From JBEIDK01 sp040383485 (GTDB lineage: Bacteria > Bacteroidota > Bacteroidia > UBA4408), in the NCBI GenBank assembly GCA_040383485.1, contig JBEIDK010000054.1, positions 1 to 18,765 of the forward strand: a stretch of DNA of 18,765 nt. Reading direction: 5' to 3'. A program made the translations under genes and the position numbers. Under the pieces are notes generated by a model that saw nothing but the letters and a program-made list of their open reading frames with translations, made no database searches and was not told where the DNA came from. Positions 8,268-16,191 of this stretch are shown here, in pieces; position 1 is the stretch's first letter, and every line of letters starts with the position of its first letter.

Positions 8268-9518
8268 TCAACTTCTTATAATCCCAAAAATAGAGTCATA
8301 AACATAAGTATATCTTTCAACACCAATTTTTAAATTAAAGAAATCATTAACAGTTTTTGAGCGTTCAACAATATCAACTTCTAAGTAAGAATCCATTTTA
8401 TTTATTGCATGCTTATATGCTGCGTCATTAAATTGGCTTAATACAATTCCTGTATCGCTTTTTGTAATAATTGACTCAACATCACCAACATTTGAATTAC
8501 AAATAACCGGAATACCCATGCTCAGCAATTCGCCTAGTTTAGTAGGTGAAGATGCCTTTTTTGAATAGGCTGGTTTTATAAAAAACACTGAAAAATCTGT
8601 AAATGAAAGCAACTGTACTACTTCACTTCTGTTTGCTCTCATAACCCTTACATCATACTTACTTACTCCTGCTTTAATTGCAGAGTCATAAACTATTTTA
8701 GGGTCTTCGGCAGTTATAATTAAAAAAATTGCATTTGTTTTTACCAACTTTAATTGCTTAAAAAAAAGCAACATTTCATCAGTTAAATACCAAGTACCTA
8801 TTGCGCCTAAATATGTAAGTACAAAAGAATTTTCAGGAATAGAAAGTTTAATTTTTAAATCATTAGCAATAGTGGTGTCAACATTATTTCTCGAAAAAAA
8901 ATCTAAGTCAGCACAGCAAGGAATAACTTGAATTGGTATTGGATTGCCCTTAACATTTTTCCAGCTATGAATTTCATCTCTACCATTAAAAGTTAAGCTA
9001 ATGGTATAATCAGCATTTTCACAAAACTCAATTTCTTTACGTTTAAAATAGTTGTAAATTTTACGAAATATAAACCTATCTTGATTCCACAAATTTCCAT
9101 CAACACGTTCATTGGCATAGAAACCACGCATGTCAAATAAAAACTTTATACCATACTTTTTTTTAAAAGCCAGTCCTATCAATGAAGTAAAATAACTACG
9201 ACAATGTAAAAGTTCAATTTTGTTTTTAGTTACTATTTTCTTGGTAAGTGCATTTATTTTAAGGAGGTTATAAATTGGAGAAATAATAGGAATTCTATTA
9301 GAGTAATTGAGTGGATGCCAATTAATATTATTCTCTTCACAAATCTTTTCTATTGCTTTTTTTTGTTGTTCAAATACAATTGGCTTTTCACAACTAATAA
9401 TATGAATTGAATAACCATTTTTAGAAAGTCCTGATAAATATGGAAGTACTTGTGACTGTCCTAATGGGTCAGTCATTCCATCAATAGATAAAAATAATAC
9501 CTCGTGTTTATTATTCAT
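8268..9518 (-). CDS. GT4-like glycosyltransferase
   Basis: This 416-residue protein has the two-domain layout of GT-B enzymes of the GT4/group 1 type. The N-terminal half starts with a beta strand and an acceptor-side loop (LFLSIDGMTDPLGQSQVLPY) followed by Rossmann-like alternation. The C-terminal half has ISLTFNGRDEI, a strand reading FVLTYLGAIG, and the donor-binding region SPTKLGELLSMGIPVICNSNVGD with the E-x7-like acidic pattern. It probably transfers a sugar from a nucleotide donor to a lipid, polysaccharide or protein acceptor at the cytoplasmic face of the membrane; donor and acceptor are not predictable. No other polysaccharide genes surround it, so it is an isolated glycosyltransferase gene. 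It starts 52 bases after the upstream HhH/barrel gene on the same strand, and a shared transcript is plausible. Confidence 0.88.
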   Translation of the reverse strand: MNNKHEVLFLSIDGMTDPLGQSQVLPYLSGLSKNGYSIHIISCEKPIVFEQQKKAIEKICEENNINWHPLNYSNRIPIISPIYNLLKINALTKKIVTKNKIELLHCRSYFTSLIGLAFKKKYGIKFLFDMRGFYANERVDGNLWNQDRFIFRKIYNYFKRKEIEFCENADYTISLTFNGRDEIHSWKNVKGNPIPIQVIPCCADLDFFSRNNVDTTIANDLKIKLSIPENSFVLTYLGAIGTWYLTDEMLLFFKQLKLVKTNAIFLIITAEDPKIVYDSAIKAGVSKYDVRVMRANRSEVVQLLSFTDFSVFFIKPAYSKKASSPTKLGELLSMGIPVICNSNVGDVESIITKSDTGIVLSQFNDAAYKHAINKMDSYLEVDIVERSKTVNDFFNLKIGVERYTYVYDSIFGIIRS

Positions 9519-9570
9519 AAATTATTGATGTTGCTATTTTACTCTAAAATTAAAACTGAAAAACATGAAA

Positions 9571-11676
9571 TTAAAATTTATATCTGAACTGCAATTTAAT
9601 TTCAGACCTTAATGGCCCATTACTTTCATTAGGTGTACCTGTATTTAAGCTTGTTTCATTCAGGTAAAAAGTTTGACTATACCTTACCCAAACTTCCATT
9701 TTTTTATTAATATCATAATTTATCATCGCATAAAATCTATTGCCTTGTCCATTATATGAAATGAAAGTATATGCATAAGGCAAATCACTTTCTAACGCAT
9801 ATATTCTTGCATTAAAACTATTCACATCAAAAAGAGCGTAACGTAAAGTTAAGGTAACAGGAAACCTCGACTTCTTATAAACAACGTCTTGATAGAACAT
9901 ATATCCAGTTGACTTTGTACCATCAACAGTGGTAAAATAATTAAGGTCAATTCTTGTTTTAAGTCTTATTTCAGAACTAATTGCGTATACAGCATTAAAC
10001 CTAAAATTATCCTGTAGAGTATTGCCAACTATATTCAAACCTTCAGTTATATTGGTATAATTTTGTGGTCTATTTCTTCTTCTGTATCGTAAATTAAAGT
10101 TTATTTTTTTCGTAACGGCATAATCAATAAATCCCGTGAAATCGGTACCAGTAATATTTGGCAAATCAATTTTATACCTTACCCATGGAAAAATAAACTT
10201 ATCATAATAAGCAGAGATGGTAAGATTGTACAAAGGTTTGTATTGCAGGCCCATTAAAATTCCTTTTTCATTTTGGGCACCAACTGTCTCACCAATAGCA
10301 CGCACATAAATTCCTTGGTAGTTACGTTCGTAATTACGATAAAGTACTAAGAAGTTTAATCTAGGATCAAGAGAAGCTAAAGCACCACTAATGATTGCTC
10401 TGCCGCCATTTGCTGATTGTGAGCCTTCGCCAAAAAAATTGATATTCCTAACAACTAAATTATAATCTATTCCAACATTATAATTTTGATTTCCGGTTAA
10501 GTCAAACGCCCTGTACAAATTGTTTGGTATAGCTTGATTAACATCAAACTTTGTTGATACTGCAGTTGCACCAAGTGTAAAAGTTTTTTTTCTATATTGA
10601 ACATTTGAGCCAAATAAGGTTTCGGTAACTGTATTTTTTTTTGCAATTTCAGCGGGTGTTCTATGCAATCCGCTCAATAAAAAATTCGAAAAGCCTTCAT
10701 CAGTGGCTGCTTCAGATGTATCAATTGAAACAGTAGCATCGCGTTTCTTTCTTGAAAAGAATATCGATGCATCAATATTCTTAGTAAAGCTTATGGTGGC
10801 TGCTGCACCACGTAAATATTGATTTTCGTTTAATGAATTATATGCCCTAATGCCTTTTGCGTTGCGTTTGTAAACTAAAAGGTCAACCGATTTTGAAAAG
10901 GCTAAATCCGTCCAAAAGGTTAATCCTTGTCCAAACTCTGCTCTATAGTCTCCAATTGCTAAAGCTTTTACTTTGCCAATATTTTTTGCAAAAAAGTATG
11001 CTGAATAATAATCAAATCCATTTTTTTGACTGCCTTTAAAAAACTCTTCTCCAGCATCCTTTTCGGCCGTTAAACCAAATTGAATTTTGTTATTACTATT
11101 AAATCTATAACGCAGAAAGTGTTTATAAGGATTACCTAAATAATATTTATTAGGGCTTGCTGACCTTACACTATCACTTATAGCGTTAAAGCCAACTTGG
11201 TTTTCTAATACCCTCTGTGTTCTTAGGTCTAAACTGCTTTCGCCAGATTTAAGTATTTGTGAAATTGAAAGTTTATTTATTTCGTCGTAACTACTCACAT
11301 ATACAAACGGAAGAAGTTTTTTTATGGTACTCAAATCCCAATTTTCAATGCTTTGCAATTCATAAATATTAAGCAAAGGTTCATTTTTATTGATGTGCTT
11401 TAATAAACTGTTTAGCTGTACATCACTAACAAAATTAAGTTCCCGAAGGCTCTCTATGTCTTTACTGTTTAAATTTATGGGATGCTCTTTATAAAAATTA
11501 TATTGTTCAAGAATGGTTGTATAATCAATATCTTGATTCGCAGAATTTTCAGTTATGTTTTCAATATTTTGTTCAATATTGTTTTGCTGGTTTCCATCGA
11601 GGTTCGTTTGTGCATGAACCACATTTGTTACAACAACACCAATAAACAACACTATTGAATATATTTTTATTCTCAT
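9571..11676 (-). CDS. Helix-hairpin-helix domain protein with outer-membrane beta-barrel
   Basis: This 701-residue protein has a signal peptide (MRIKIYSIVLFIGVVVTNVVHAQ) and an Asn/Gln-rich spacer. Residues ~70-130 form ComEA-like helix-hairpin-helix units (NLNSKDIESLRELNFVSDVQ and LLNIYELQSIENWDLSTIKK). From ~190 onward the sequence has alternating polar/aromatic beta strands typical of an outer-membrane barrel (for example YAVTKKINFNLRYRRRNRPQ), ending in LRSEIKLQFRYKF with a terminal Phe suited to BAM insertion. This architecture is a recognised but uncharacterised family in Bacteroidota. HhH motifs bind DNA non-specifically in other proteins, so a role with extracellular or periplasmic DNA is possible but unproven; here the HhH may instead be a structural plug. 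It follows recA after a strong terminator, so it is probably transcribed separately. Confidence 0.82.
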   Translation of the reverse strand: MRIKIYSIVLFIGVVVTNVVHAQTNLDGNQQNNIEQNIENITENSANQDIDYTTILEQYNFYKEHPINLNSKDIESLRELNFVSDVQLNSLLKHINKNEPLLNIYELQSIENWDLSTIKKLLPFVYVSSYDEINKLSISQILKSGESSLDLRTQRVLENQVGFNAISDSVRSASPNKYYLGNPYKHFLRYRFNSNNKIQFGLTAEKDAGEEFFKGSQKNGFDYYSAYFFAKNIGKVKALAIGDYRAEFGQGLTFWTDLAFSKSVDLLVYKRNAKGIRAYNSLNENQYLRGAAATISFTKNIDASIFFSRKKRDATVSIDTSEAATDEGFSNFLLSGLHRTPAEIAKKNTVTETLFGSNVQYRKKTFTLGATAVSTKFDVNQAIPNNLYRAFDLTGNQNYNVGIDYNLVVRNINFFGEGSQSANGGRAIISGALASLDPRLNFLVLYRNYERNYQGIYVRAIGETVGAQNEKGILMGLQYKPLYNLTISAYYDKFIFPWVRYKIDLPNITGTDFTGFIDYAVTKKINFNLRYRRRNRPQNYTNITEGLNIVGNTLQDNFRFNAVYAISSEIRLKTRIDLNYFTTVDGTKSTGYMFYQDVVYKKSRFPVTLTLRYALFDVNSFNARIYALESDLPYAYTFISYNGQGNRFYAMINYDINKKMEVWVRYSQTFYLNETSLNTGTPNESNGPLRSEIKLQFRYKF

Positions 11677-11722
11677 TATAAAACAAACTTAAATTATTTT
11701 CTGTGATGAGATAATTTGTTTT

Positions 11723-11761
11723 AAAATAAAAATGGTTGCTTCAAAATAGAAACAACCATTT
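11723..11761 (-). terminator. Intrinsic terminator of recA
   Basis: On the minus strand, a 9-bp perfect stem (AAATGGTTG with CAACCATTT) is extended by three further pairs beyond one mismatch, with a 6-base loop. It is followed by TTTTTATTTT. It lies ~20 bases after the recA stop and ahead of the HhH/barrel gene. Confidence 0.88.
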
Positions 11762-11780
11762 ATAATTATATTATTATATA

Positions 11781-12821
11781 TTAATTTGATGAAACTGTTT
11801 TTGCTTTCAAATGTTCTCTCACCTTTGCTTCTAATTCTTCCATCAGCTCAACGTTATCAAGCAAAATTTGCTTAACACCATCACGGCCTTGGCCCAATTT
11901 AGTATCACCATAACTAAACCATGAACCAGCTTTTTTAATAATGTTTGCCTCAACACCTATGTCAATTATTTCACCAACCTTGCTAATTCCTTCACCAAAC
12001 ATAATGTCAAATTCAGCAACTCTAAATGGTGGCGCAACTTTATTCTTAATTACTTTAACTTTTACATGATTACCAGTTGCAACATCTCCATCTTTAATTT
12101 GGCTACTACGACGAATATCTAATCGAACAGAAGCGTAAAATTTAAGAGCGTTACCACCTGTTGTGGTTTCAGGATTTCCGAACATTACTCCAATCTTTTC
12201 TCTTAATTGATTGATGAAAATGCAGCAGCAATTTGTTTTATTTATCGTCCCTGTTAACTTACGTAATGCTTGAGACATTAATCTGGCTTGCAATCCCATT
12301 TTTGAATCTCCCATTTCTCCTTCAATTTCAGATTTTGGGGTAAGTGCAGCTACCGAATCGATAACAATAATATCAATAGCACCTGAACGTATTAAATTTT
12401 CGGCTATCTCTAATGCTTGTTCACCATTGTCTGGCTGTGAGATTAATAAATTTGACGTGTCTACACCTAACTTTTCTGCGTAGGTACGGTCAAATGCATG
12501 TTCAGCATCAATAAACGCTGCAAGGCCTCCAGCCTTTTGGGCTTCGGCAATTGCATGTATTGCCAATGTAGTTTTGCCCGAAGACTCTGGACCATAAATT
12601 TCAATAATTCTGCCTTTTGGAAATCCTCCAATTCCCAATGCAGCGTCCAACCCAATTGAACCTGTTGAAATAATTTCAACTTCCTCAATAGGACTATCGC
12701 CCATTTTCATGATTGAGCCCTTGCCATAAGATTTTTCAATTTTTTCAATTGTACTCTGTAAGGCTTTAAACTTTTCTTTATTAATTAGTGATTCTGCACT
12801 TTCAGTTTTTTCTTTTGCCAT
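11781..12821 (-). CDS. recA: Recombinase RecA
   Basis: RecA forms ATP-dependent filaments on single-stranded DNA, drives homologous pairing and strand exchange, and activates LexA-type cleavage where present. The 346-residue protein shows every hallmark: Walker A GPESSGKTT at residues 77-85, Walker B IIVIDS at ~151-156, the DNA-binding loop L1 region SEIEGEMGDSKMGLQAR, and L2 in GVMFGNPETTTGGNALKFYA. The acidic C-terminal end of E. coli RecA is replaced by a short KTVSSN tail. A run of three Cys (198-200) precedes IFINQLR, where other RecA proteins usually have small hydrophobics. The ATG is supported by an AAAGGA ribosome-binding-like site four bases upstream (12826-12831 on the plus strand). 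No LexA-type box is recognisable in the divergent intergenic region. Confidence 0.98.
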   Translation of the reverse strand: MAKEKTESAESLINKEKFKALQSTIEKIEKSYGKGSIMKMGDSPIEEVEIISTGSIGLDAALGIGGFPKGRIIEIYGPESSGKTTLAIHAIAEAQKAGGLAAFIDAEHAFDRTYAEKLGVDTSNLLISQPDNGEQALEIAENLIRSGAIDIIVIDSVAALTPKSEIEGEMGDSKMGLQARLMSQALRKLTGTINKTNCCCIFINQLREKIGVMFGNPETTTGGNALKFYASVRLDIRRSSQIKDGDVATGNHVKVKVIKNKVAPPFRVAEFDIMFGEGISKVGEIIDIGVEANIIKKAGSWFSYGDTKLGQGRDGVKQILLDNVELMEELEAKVREHLKAKTVSSN

Positions 12822-12910
12822 TTTTTCCTTTAAATTTTATTTGACAAATAAATCGAATTTCCTTTTATAATTATGTAATGTTAATAAATATTATAGCCTT
12901 ACTTCTATTT

Positions 12911-12953
12911 ATTGTAAAGCTTGAAAAACAATTAATTGTTTTAATTTTACAAT
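12911..12953. promoter_or_regulatory. Nested palindrome between recA and the GWxTD gene
   Basis: The inner 18-base perfect palindrome AAAACAATTAATTGTTTT spans 12925-12942. It is flanked by outer arms ATTGTAAA (12911-12918) and TTTACAAT (12946-12953), also perfect inverted copies. The structure sits centrally in the 235-base divergent intergenic region, about 90 bases from the recA start and 100 from the other gene. A terminator makes little sense between divergent genes, so an operator serving one or both is the more likely reading. Confidence 0.4.
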
Positions 12954-13056
12954 CGAAACAAAAAGATTAATACAAAATTCATTATTGTACTTTACCTATT
13001 GGAAGAATATATAGTAATGAATATTGCATGTTATAATAAATTGAAAATTAATTCAC

Positions 13057-14547
13057 ATGAAAACATCAAAATTTTTTACCCTGCTTATTTTCTTCTTATT
13101 TATTAGCTTTTCGAGCAGAGCAATTACAACTTATTTTAATTATGCCAGATTTTACTCTCCTACCGACGGTAATTATTTAGAGACTTATTTAACTGTTTCA
13201 GGAAAGTCTGCAAAATATTTTAAGAATGCAAATGGCAAATTTCAATCGGGCGCAGAAATAGCATGGATATTTTATCAAAATGATGTAATAATTGAAGCAA
13301 AAAAATATATTTTGAATAGTTCTGAAGTTGACGACTCTCTTTTTATGCCCGACTATACCGATGTTCAAAGATTTGTGCTGGCTCCAGGAGAATATGACTT
13401 AGAGATTATTGTTGCAGATAAATCATTGCCAGCAAAGCAATTTAACTCTAAAACTAAAATTATTATTGAAAAAATTAATGAAACTATTTCAATTGCAGAT
13501 TTAGAATTATTAGAAAGTGTTTCTAAGTCAGAAAAGCAAAGCAACATTACCAAAGGTGGTTTTGACATGACACCATTTCAATCTAATTTTTACTCAGATG
13601 AATTTGAAAAGATTTTGTTTTATTCAGAAGTGTATAACGCTTCAAAAAGTTTAGGTGATAATGAAAAGTTTATTGTTACTTATTCTGTTCAAGACTATAA
13701 TAGCAATAATACTCTATTAGAATTTTCAGGTTACACAAAGCAAACTGCAAAATCGGTAAATTCATTTCTAGGAGAGTTGAATATTTCAAATTTAAAAAGT
13801 GGTAATTATAATATTTTAGTGGAAGCTCGTGACAAAAACAACCTTTTAGTAGCTTCAACAAAATCATTCTTTCAACGTCAAAAAAATATTGTTAAGGATA
13901 CACTCAATGTTGCGAATGCGCAGCAAAGTGATTATTTGCAAACTGGCGACGCAGCATTTGCAACGAAAATAAAATCAAAAGACTCATTGGTTTATTACAT
14001 AAGAACTTTCAAACCAATTTCAAGTCAACAAGAAGGTGAATTTGCAGATAGGCTAACTAAGGATAAGGATGAGTTACAAATGCGTAATTATATTACTTCG
14101 TTCTGGGAAAAAAGAAATCCAAAGAATCCAGAATTTGAATTTCATAAATATAATAGTTTAGTAAATGAATGTAATGCAATGTTTTCAAGTTCGCAGATGA
14201 AAGGCTATAGAACTGATAGAGGAAGGGTTTATTTAAAATATGGCATTCCAGACCAAAGAGGACGTTTTGAAAATGAGCCTTCCAATTTCCCTTATGAGAT
14301 ATGGCAATACTACACAATAAACAAAGTTCATAATCGAAAATTTGTTTTTTATAATCCAACATTAGCAACTGGCGCATACCGGTTGTTGCATAGCGATGCA
14401 ATTGGTGAAACGAGAAATGATAATTGGAGAGTGGAACTTGACTCAAGAAGCCAAAACGGATTAAAAAACAGAATGGATTTAGATAGAACAAATGGTAATA
14501 GTTATATGGGTAATTCGGTAGATGAAAACTTTGAAAACCCGAGGTAA
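13057..14547 (+). CDS. GWxTD domain-containing secreted protein
   Basis: This 496-residue protein starts with a signal peptide (MKTSKFFTLLIFFLFISFSS). The first ~275 residues are beta-rich and resemble the Ig-like portion of this family. The last ~150 residues form the GWxTD domain: SFWEKRNPKNPEFEFHKY, NECNAMFSSSQMK, then GYRTDRGRVYLKYGIPD at 383-399, and YEIWQYY with KFVFYNP afterwards. The signature Trp is Tyr here, which is a tolerated variant. The biochemical role of GWxTD domains is not established. The protein is likely periplasmic or outer-membrane-associated. The vWA gene starts 118 bases downstream on the same strand, so a functional pair is possible, though no overlap or clear shared promoter proves it. 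Confidence 0.9.
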   Translation: MKTSKFFTLLIFFLFISFSSRAITTYFNYARFYSPTDGNYLETYLTVSGKSAKYFKNANGKFQSGAEIAWIFYQNDVIIEAKKYILNSSEVDDSLFMPDYTDVQRFVLAPGEYDLEIIVADKSLPAKQFNSKTKIIIEKINETISIADLELLESVSKSEKQSNITKGGFDMTPFQSNFYSDEFEKILFYSEVYNASKSLGDNEKFIVTYSVQDYNSNNTLLEFSGYTKQTAKSVNSFLGELNISNLKSGNYNILVEARDKNNLLVASTKSFFQRQKNIVKDTLNVANAQQSDYLQTGDAAFATKIKSKDSLVYYIRTFKPISSQQEGEFADRLTKDKDELQMRNYITSFWEKRNPKNPEFEFHKYNSLVNECNAMFSSSQMKGYRTDRGRVYLKYGIPDQRGRFENEPSNFPYEIWQYYTINKVHNRKFVFYNPTLATGAYRLLHSDAIGETRNDNWRVELDSRSQNGLKNRMDLDRTNGNSYMGNSVDENFENPR

Positions 14548-14665
14548 ACTTATTTAGACATATTCACATACCTTTCTTTGCAAACATTAGTTTGTTTATT
14601 TCTTATTGCTTCACTAATGAAAATTTTAGGCATGGTTTTGTTCCTTTGATTCTTAAAATTAAATT

Positions 14666-16048
14666 GTGAACAAATTAGCATTCTTAATACTATTTTTTTG
14701 TATCCAAATAGGAAATGTTTTTTCTCAAAAAAAACTTGATAAAAAGGAGATGCCTACAACACGTATCCTATTTGTATTTGATTGTAGTTTAAGCATGAGT
14801 AAGCGTTGGGAAAATTCAACCAACATGGATATTAGCAAGAGAGTATTAAATTTGGCTGTTGATAGTTTATCAAGACTAGATAAGGTTGAAGTAGCGCTAA
14901 GAATGTATGGTCACCAAAGTAGTGTACAGCCTAATAGAAATTGTAAGGACACTAAGCTGGAGGTTCCATTCTATAAAGGAAATATTGCTGCATTAAAAGA
15001 AAAAATTAAACAAGCTCAACCAAGAGGCACTACTCCAATTGCATACACGTTAGAGCAATGTGGAGGCGATTTTCCGAATGATCCGAATGCAAGAAATATA
15101 ATAATTTTAATTACTGATGGTATTGAAGAGTGTGATGGTGATCCTTGCGCTGTATCTGCTGCTTTGCAAAGTAGAAACATTATTTTACGCCCTTTTGTTA
15201 TTGGTGTTGGGTTAGATGAAAACTTCAAGAAAACTTTTGATTGTGTGGGAAAGTTCTTTGATGCAAAAAATGAAAAATCATTTCAAAATGCAATGGGCGT
15301 AATAATTTCGCAGGCGTTAAACTCAACTACAGCGCAAGTAAATCTTTTAGATACATATATTAAACCTACAGAAACCGCCGTAAACATGACCTTTTACGAT
15401 AGTAAAACAGGTGTAATAAAATACAACTATATACATACTATGAATAACAGAGGAAATCCAGATACTTTGCCTCTTGACCCACTAAGTACATACAAATTGG
15501 TTGTGCATACAATACCGCCAGTTTCAAAAGATAGTATTGAACTAACCCCTGGAAAGCATACTGTAATTGCTATTGACGCCCCACAAGGATATCTTAATTT
15601 AAAAGCAAATGGTACAAACGACTATAAAGATTTAAAATACATCATTCGTAAAAATAAAGAAATGAATACCCTTTTAGTATCGGATGCTGACAAGTTAGAA
15701 AAACTAATTGTTGGAAAATATGACCTTGAAGTACTATCGTTACCTGGAATTATTTTAAATGATATAGTTGTTTCTCAGAGTAAAACAACAACCGTACAAA
15801 TACCTCAACCCGGAATTGCAAATATTATTATGCAAAACCTTGGATATGGTCAATTATTTTTAAATGAAAAAAATAAACTGAAACTCATTTATAACATTAA
15901 TGAGAATAGCTACAAAGAAACATTAACGTTGCAACCCGGAGCTTATACAGTAGTTTTTAGACCAAAAAATTCCAAGGAAAGTATTTACACAATTACTCGC
16001 GAATTTAAAATTGAGTCGGGAGTAGCTGTGCAAGTTAAACTATTTTAA
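14666..16048 (+). CDS. Secreted von Willebrand factor A (vWA) domain protein
   Basis: This 460-residue protein begins at a GTG that gives the signal peptide MNKLAFLILFFCIQIGNVFS; no ATG fits better. The vWA domain spans ~32-215 with a complete metal-ion-dependent adhesion site: D39-x-S41-x-S43 in FVFDCSLSMS, Thr122/123 in RGTTPIAYTL, and Asp151 in ILITDGIEECDGDP. It should therefore bind a divalent metal and a protein partner. Paired Cys residues in the domain (40, 93, 132, 156, 161, 193) suggest disulfides in an oxidising compartment. Residues ~240-460 hold three beta-sandwich-like repeats, each with a turn such as LTPGKHTVIAI, IVGKYDLEVLSLPG or LQPGAYTVVF, reminiscent of PEGA-type domains. 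No lipobox or T9SS domain is present. The ligand is unknown. The gene follows the GWxTD gene. Confidence 0.88.
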   Translation: MNKLAFLILFFCIQIGNVFSQKKLDKKEMPTTRILFVFDCSLSMSKRWENSTNMDISKRVLNLAVDSLSRLDKVEVALRMYGHQSSVQPNRNCKDTKLEVPFYKGNIAALKEKIKQAQPRGTTPIAYTLEQCGGDFPNDPNARNIIILITDGIEECDGDPCAVSAALQSRNIILRPFVIGVGLDENFKKTFDCVGKFFDAKNEKSFQNAMGVIISQALNSTTAQVNLLDTYIKPTETAVNMTFYDSKTGVIKYNYIHTMNNRGNPDTLPLDPLSTYKLVVHTIPPVSKDSIELTPGKHTVIAIDAPQGYLNLKANGTNDYKDLKYIIRKNKEMNTLLVSDADKLEKLIVGKYDLEVLSLPGIILNDIVVSQSKTTTVQIPQPGIANIIMQNLGYGQLFLNEKNKLKLIYNINENSYKETLTLQPGAYTVVFRPKNSKESIYTITREFKIESGVAVQVKLF

Positions 16049-16093
16049 TGGCTGACTTTCTTACAAAACAAAGGTGAAATTCGACTTGAAAAA

Positions 16094-16138
16094 TTAAACG
16101 TTCATTCATATTTTTTTTAATATATAATGAACGTTTAA
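16094..16138 (-). terminator. Hairpin between convergent vWA and gap genes
   Basis: A perfect 13-bp inverted repeat, TTAAACGTTCATT (16094-16106) and AATGAACGTTTAA (16126-16138), encloses a 19-base T-rich loop. On the minus strand the stem is followed by a short T run (TTTTTC), fitting termination of gap. On the plus strand no T run follows. The loop is long for an intrinsic terminator, so an alternative regulatory role is open. Confidence 0.45.
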
Positions 16139-16191
16139 AAGTTAATGTCAAAGTTTAATGAGATATTAACTCAACAGTCGCTATTTTTAAA

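Noticed and set aside
11684..11691. TAAGTTTG on the minus strand as -7 element for the HhH/barrel gene
   Set aside because: It fits TAnnTTTG, but ends only seven bases before the ATG, leaving almost no leader, and no -33 box is seen.
14093..14491. 132-codon minus-strand open frame within the GWxTD gene
   Set aside because: It is antisense to the best conserved part of the GWxTD domain and its product looks like random translated sequence.
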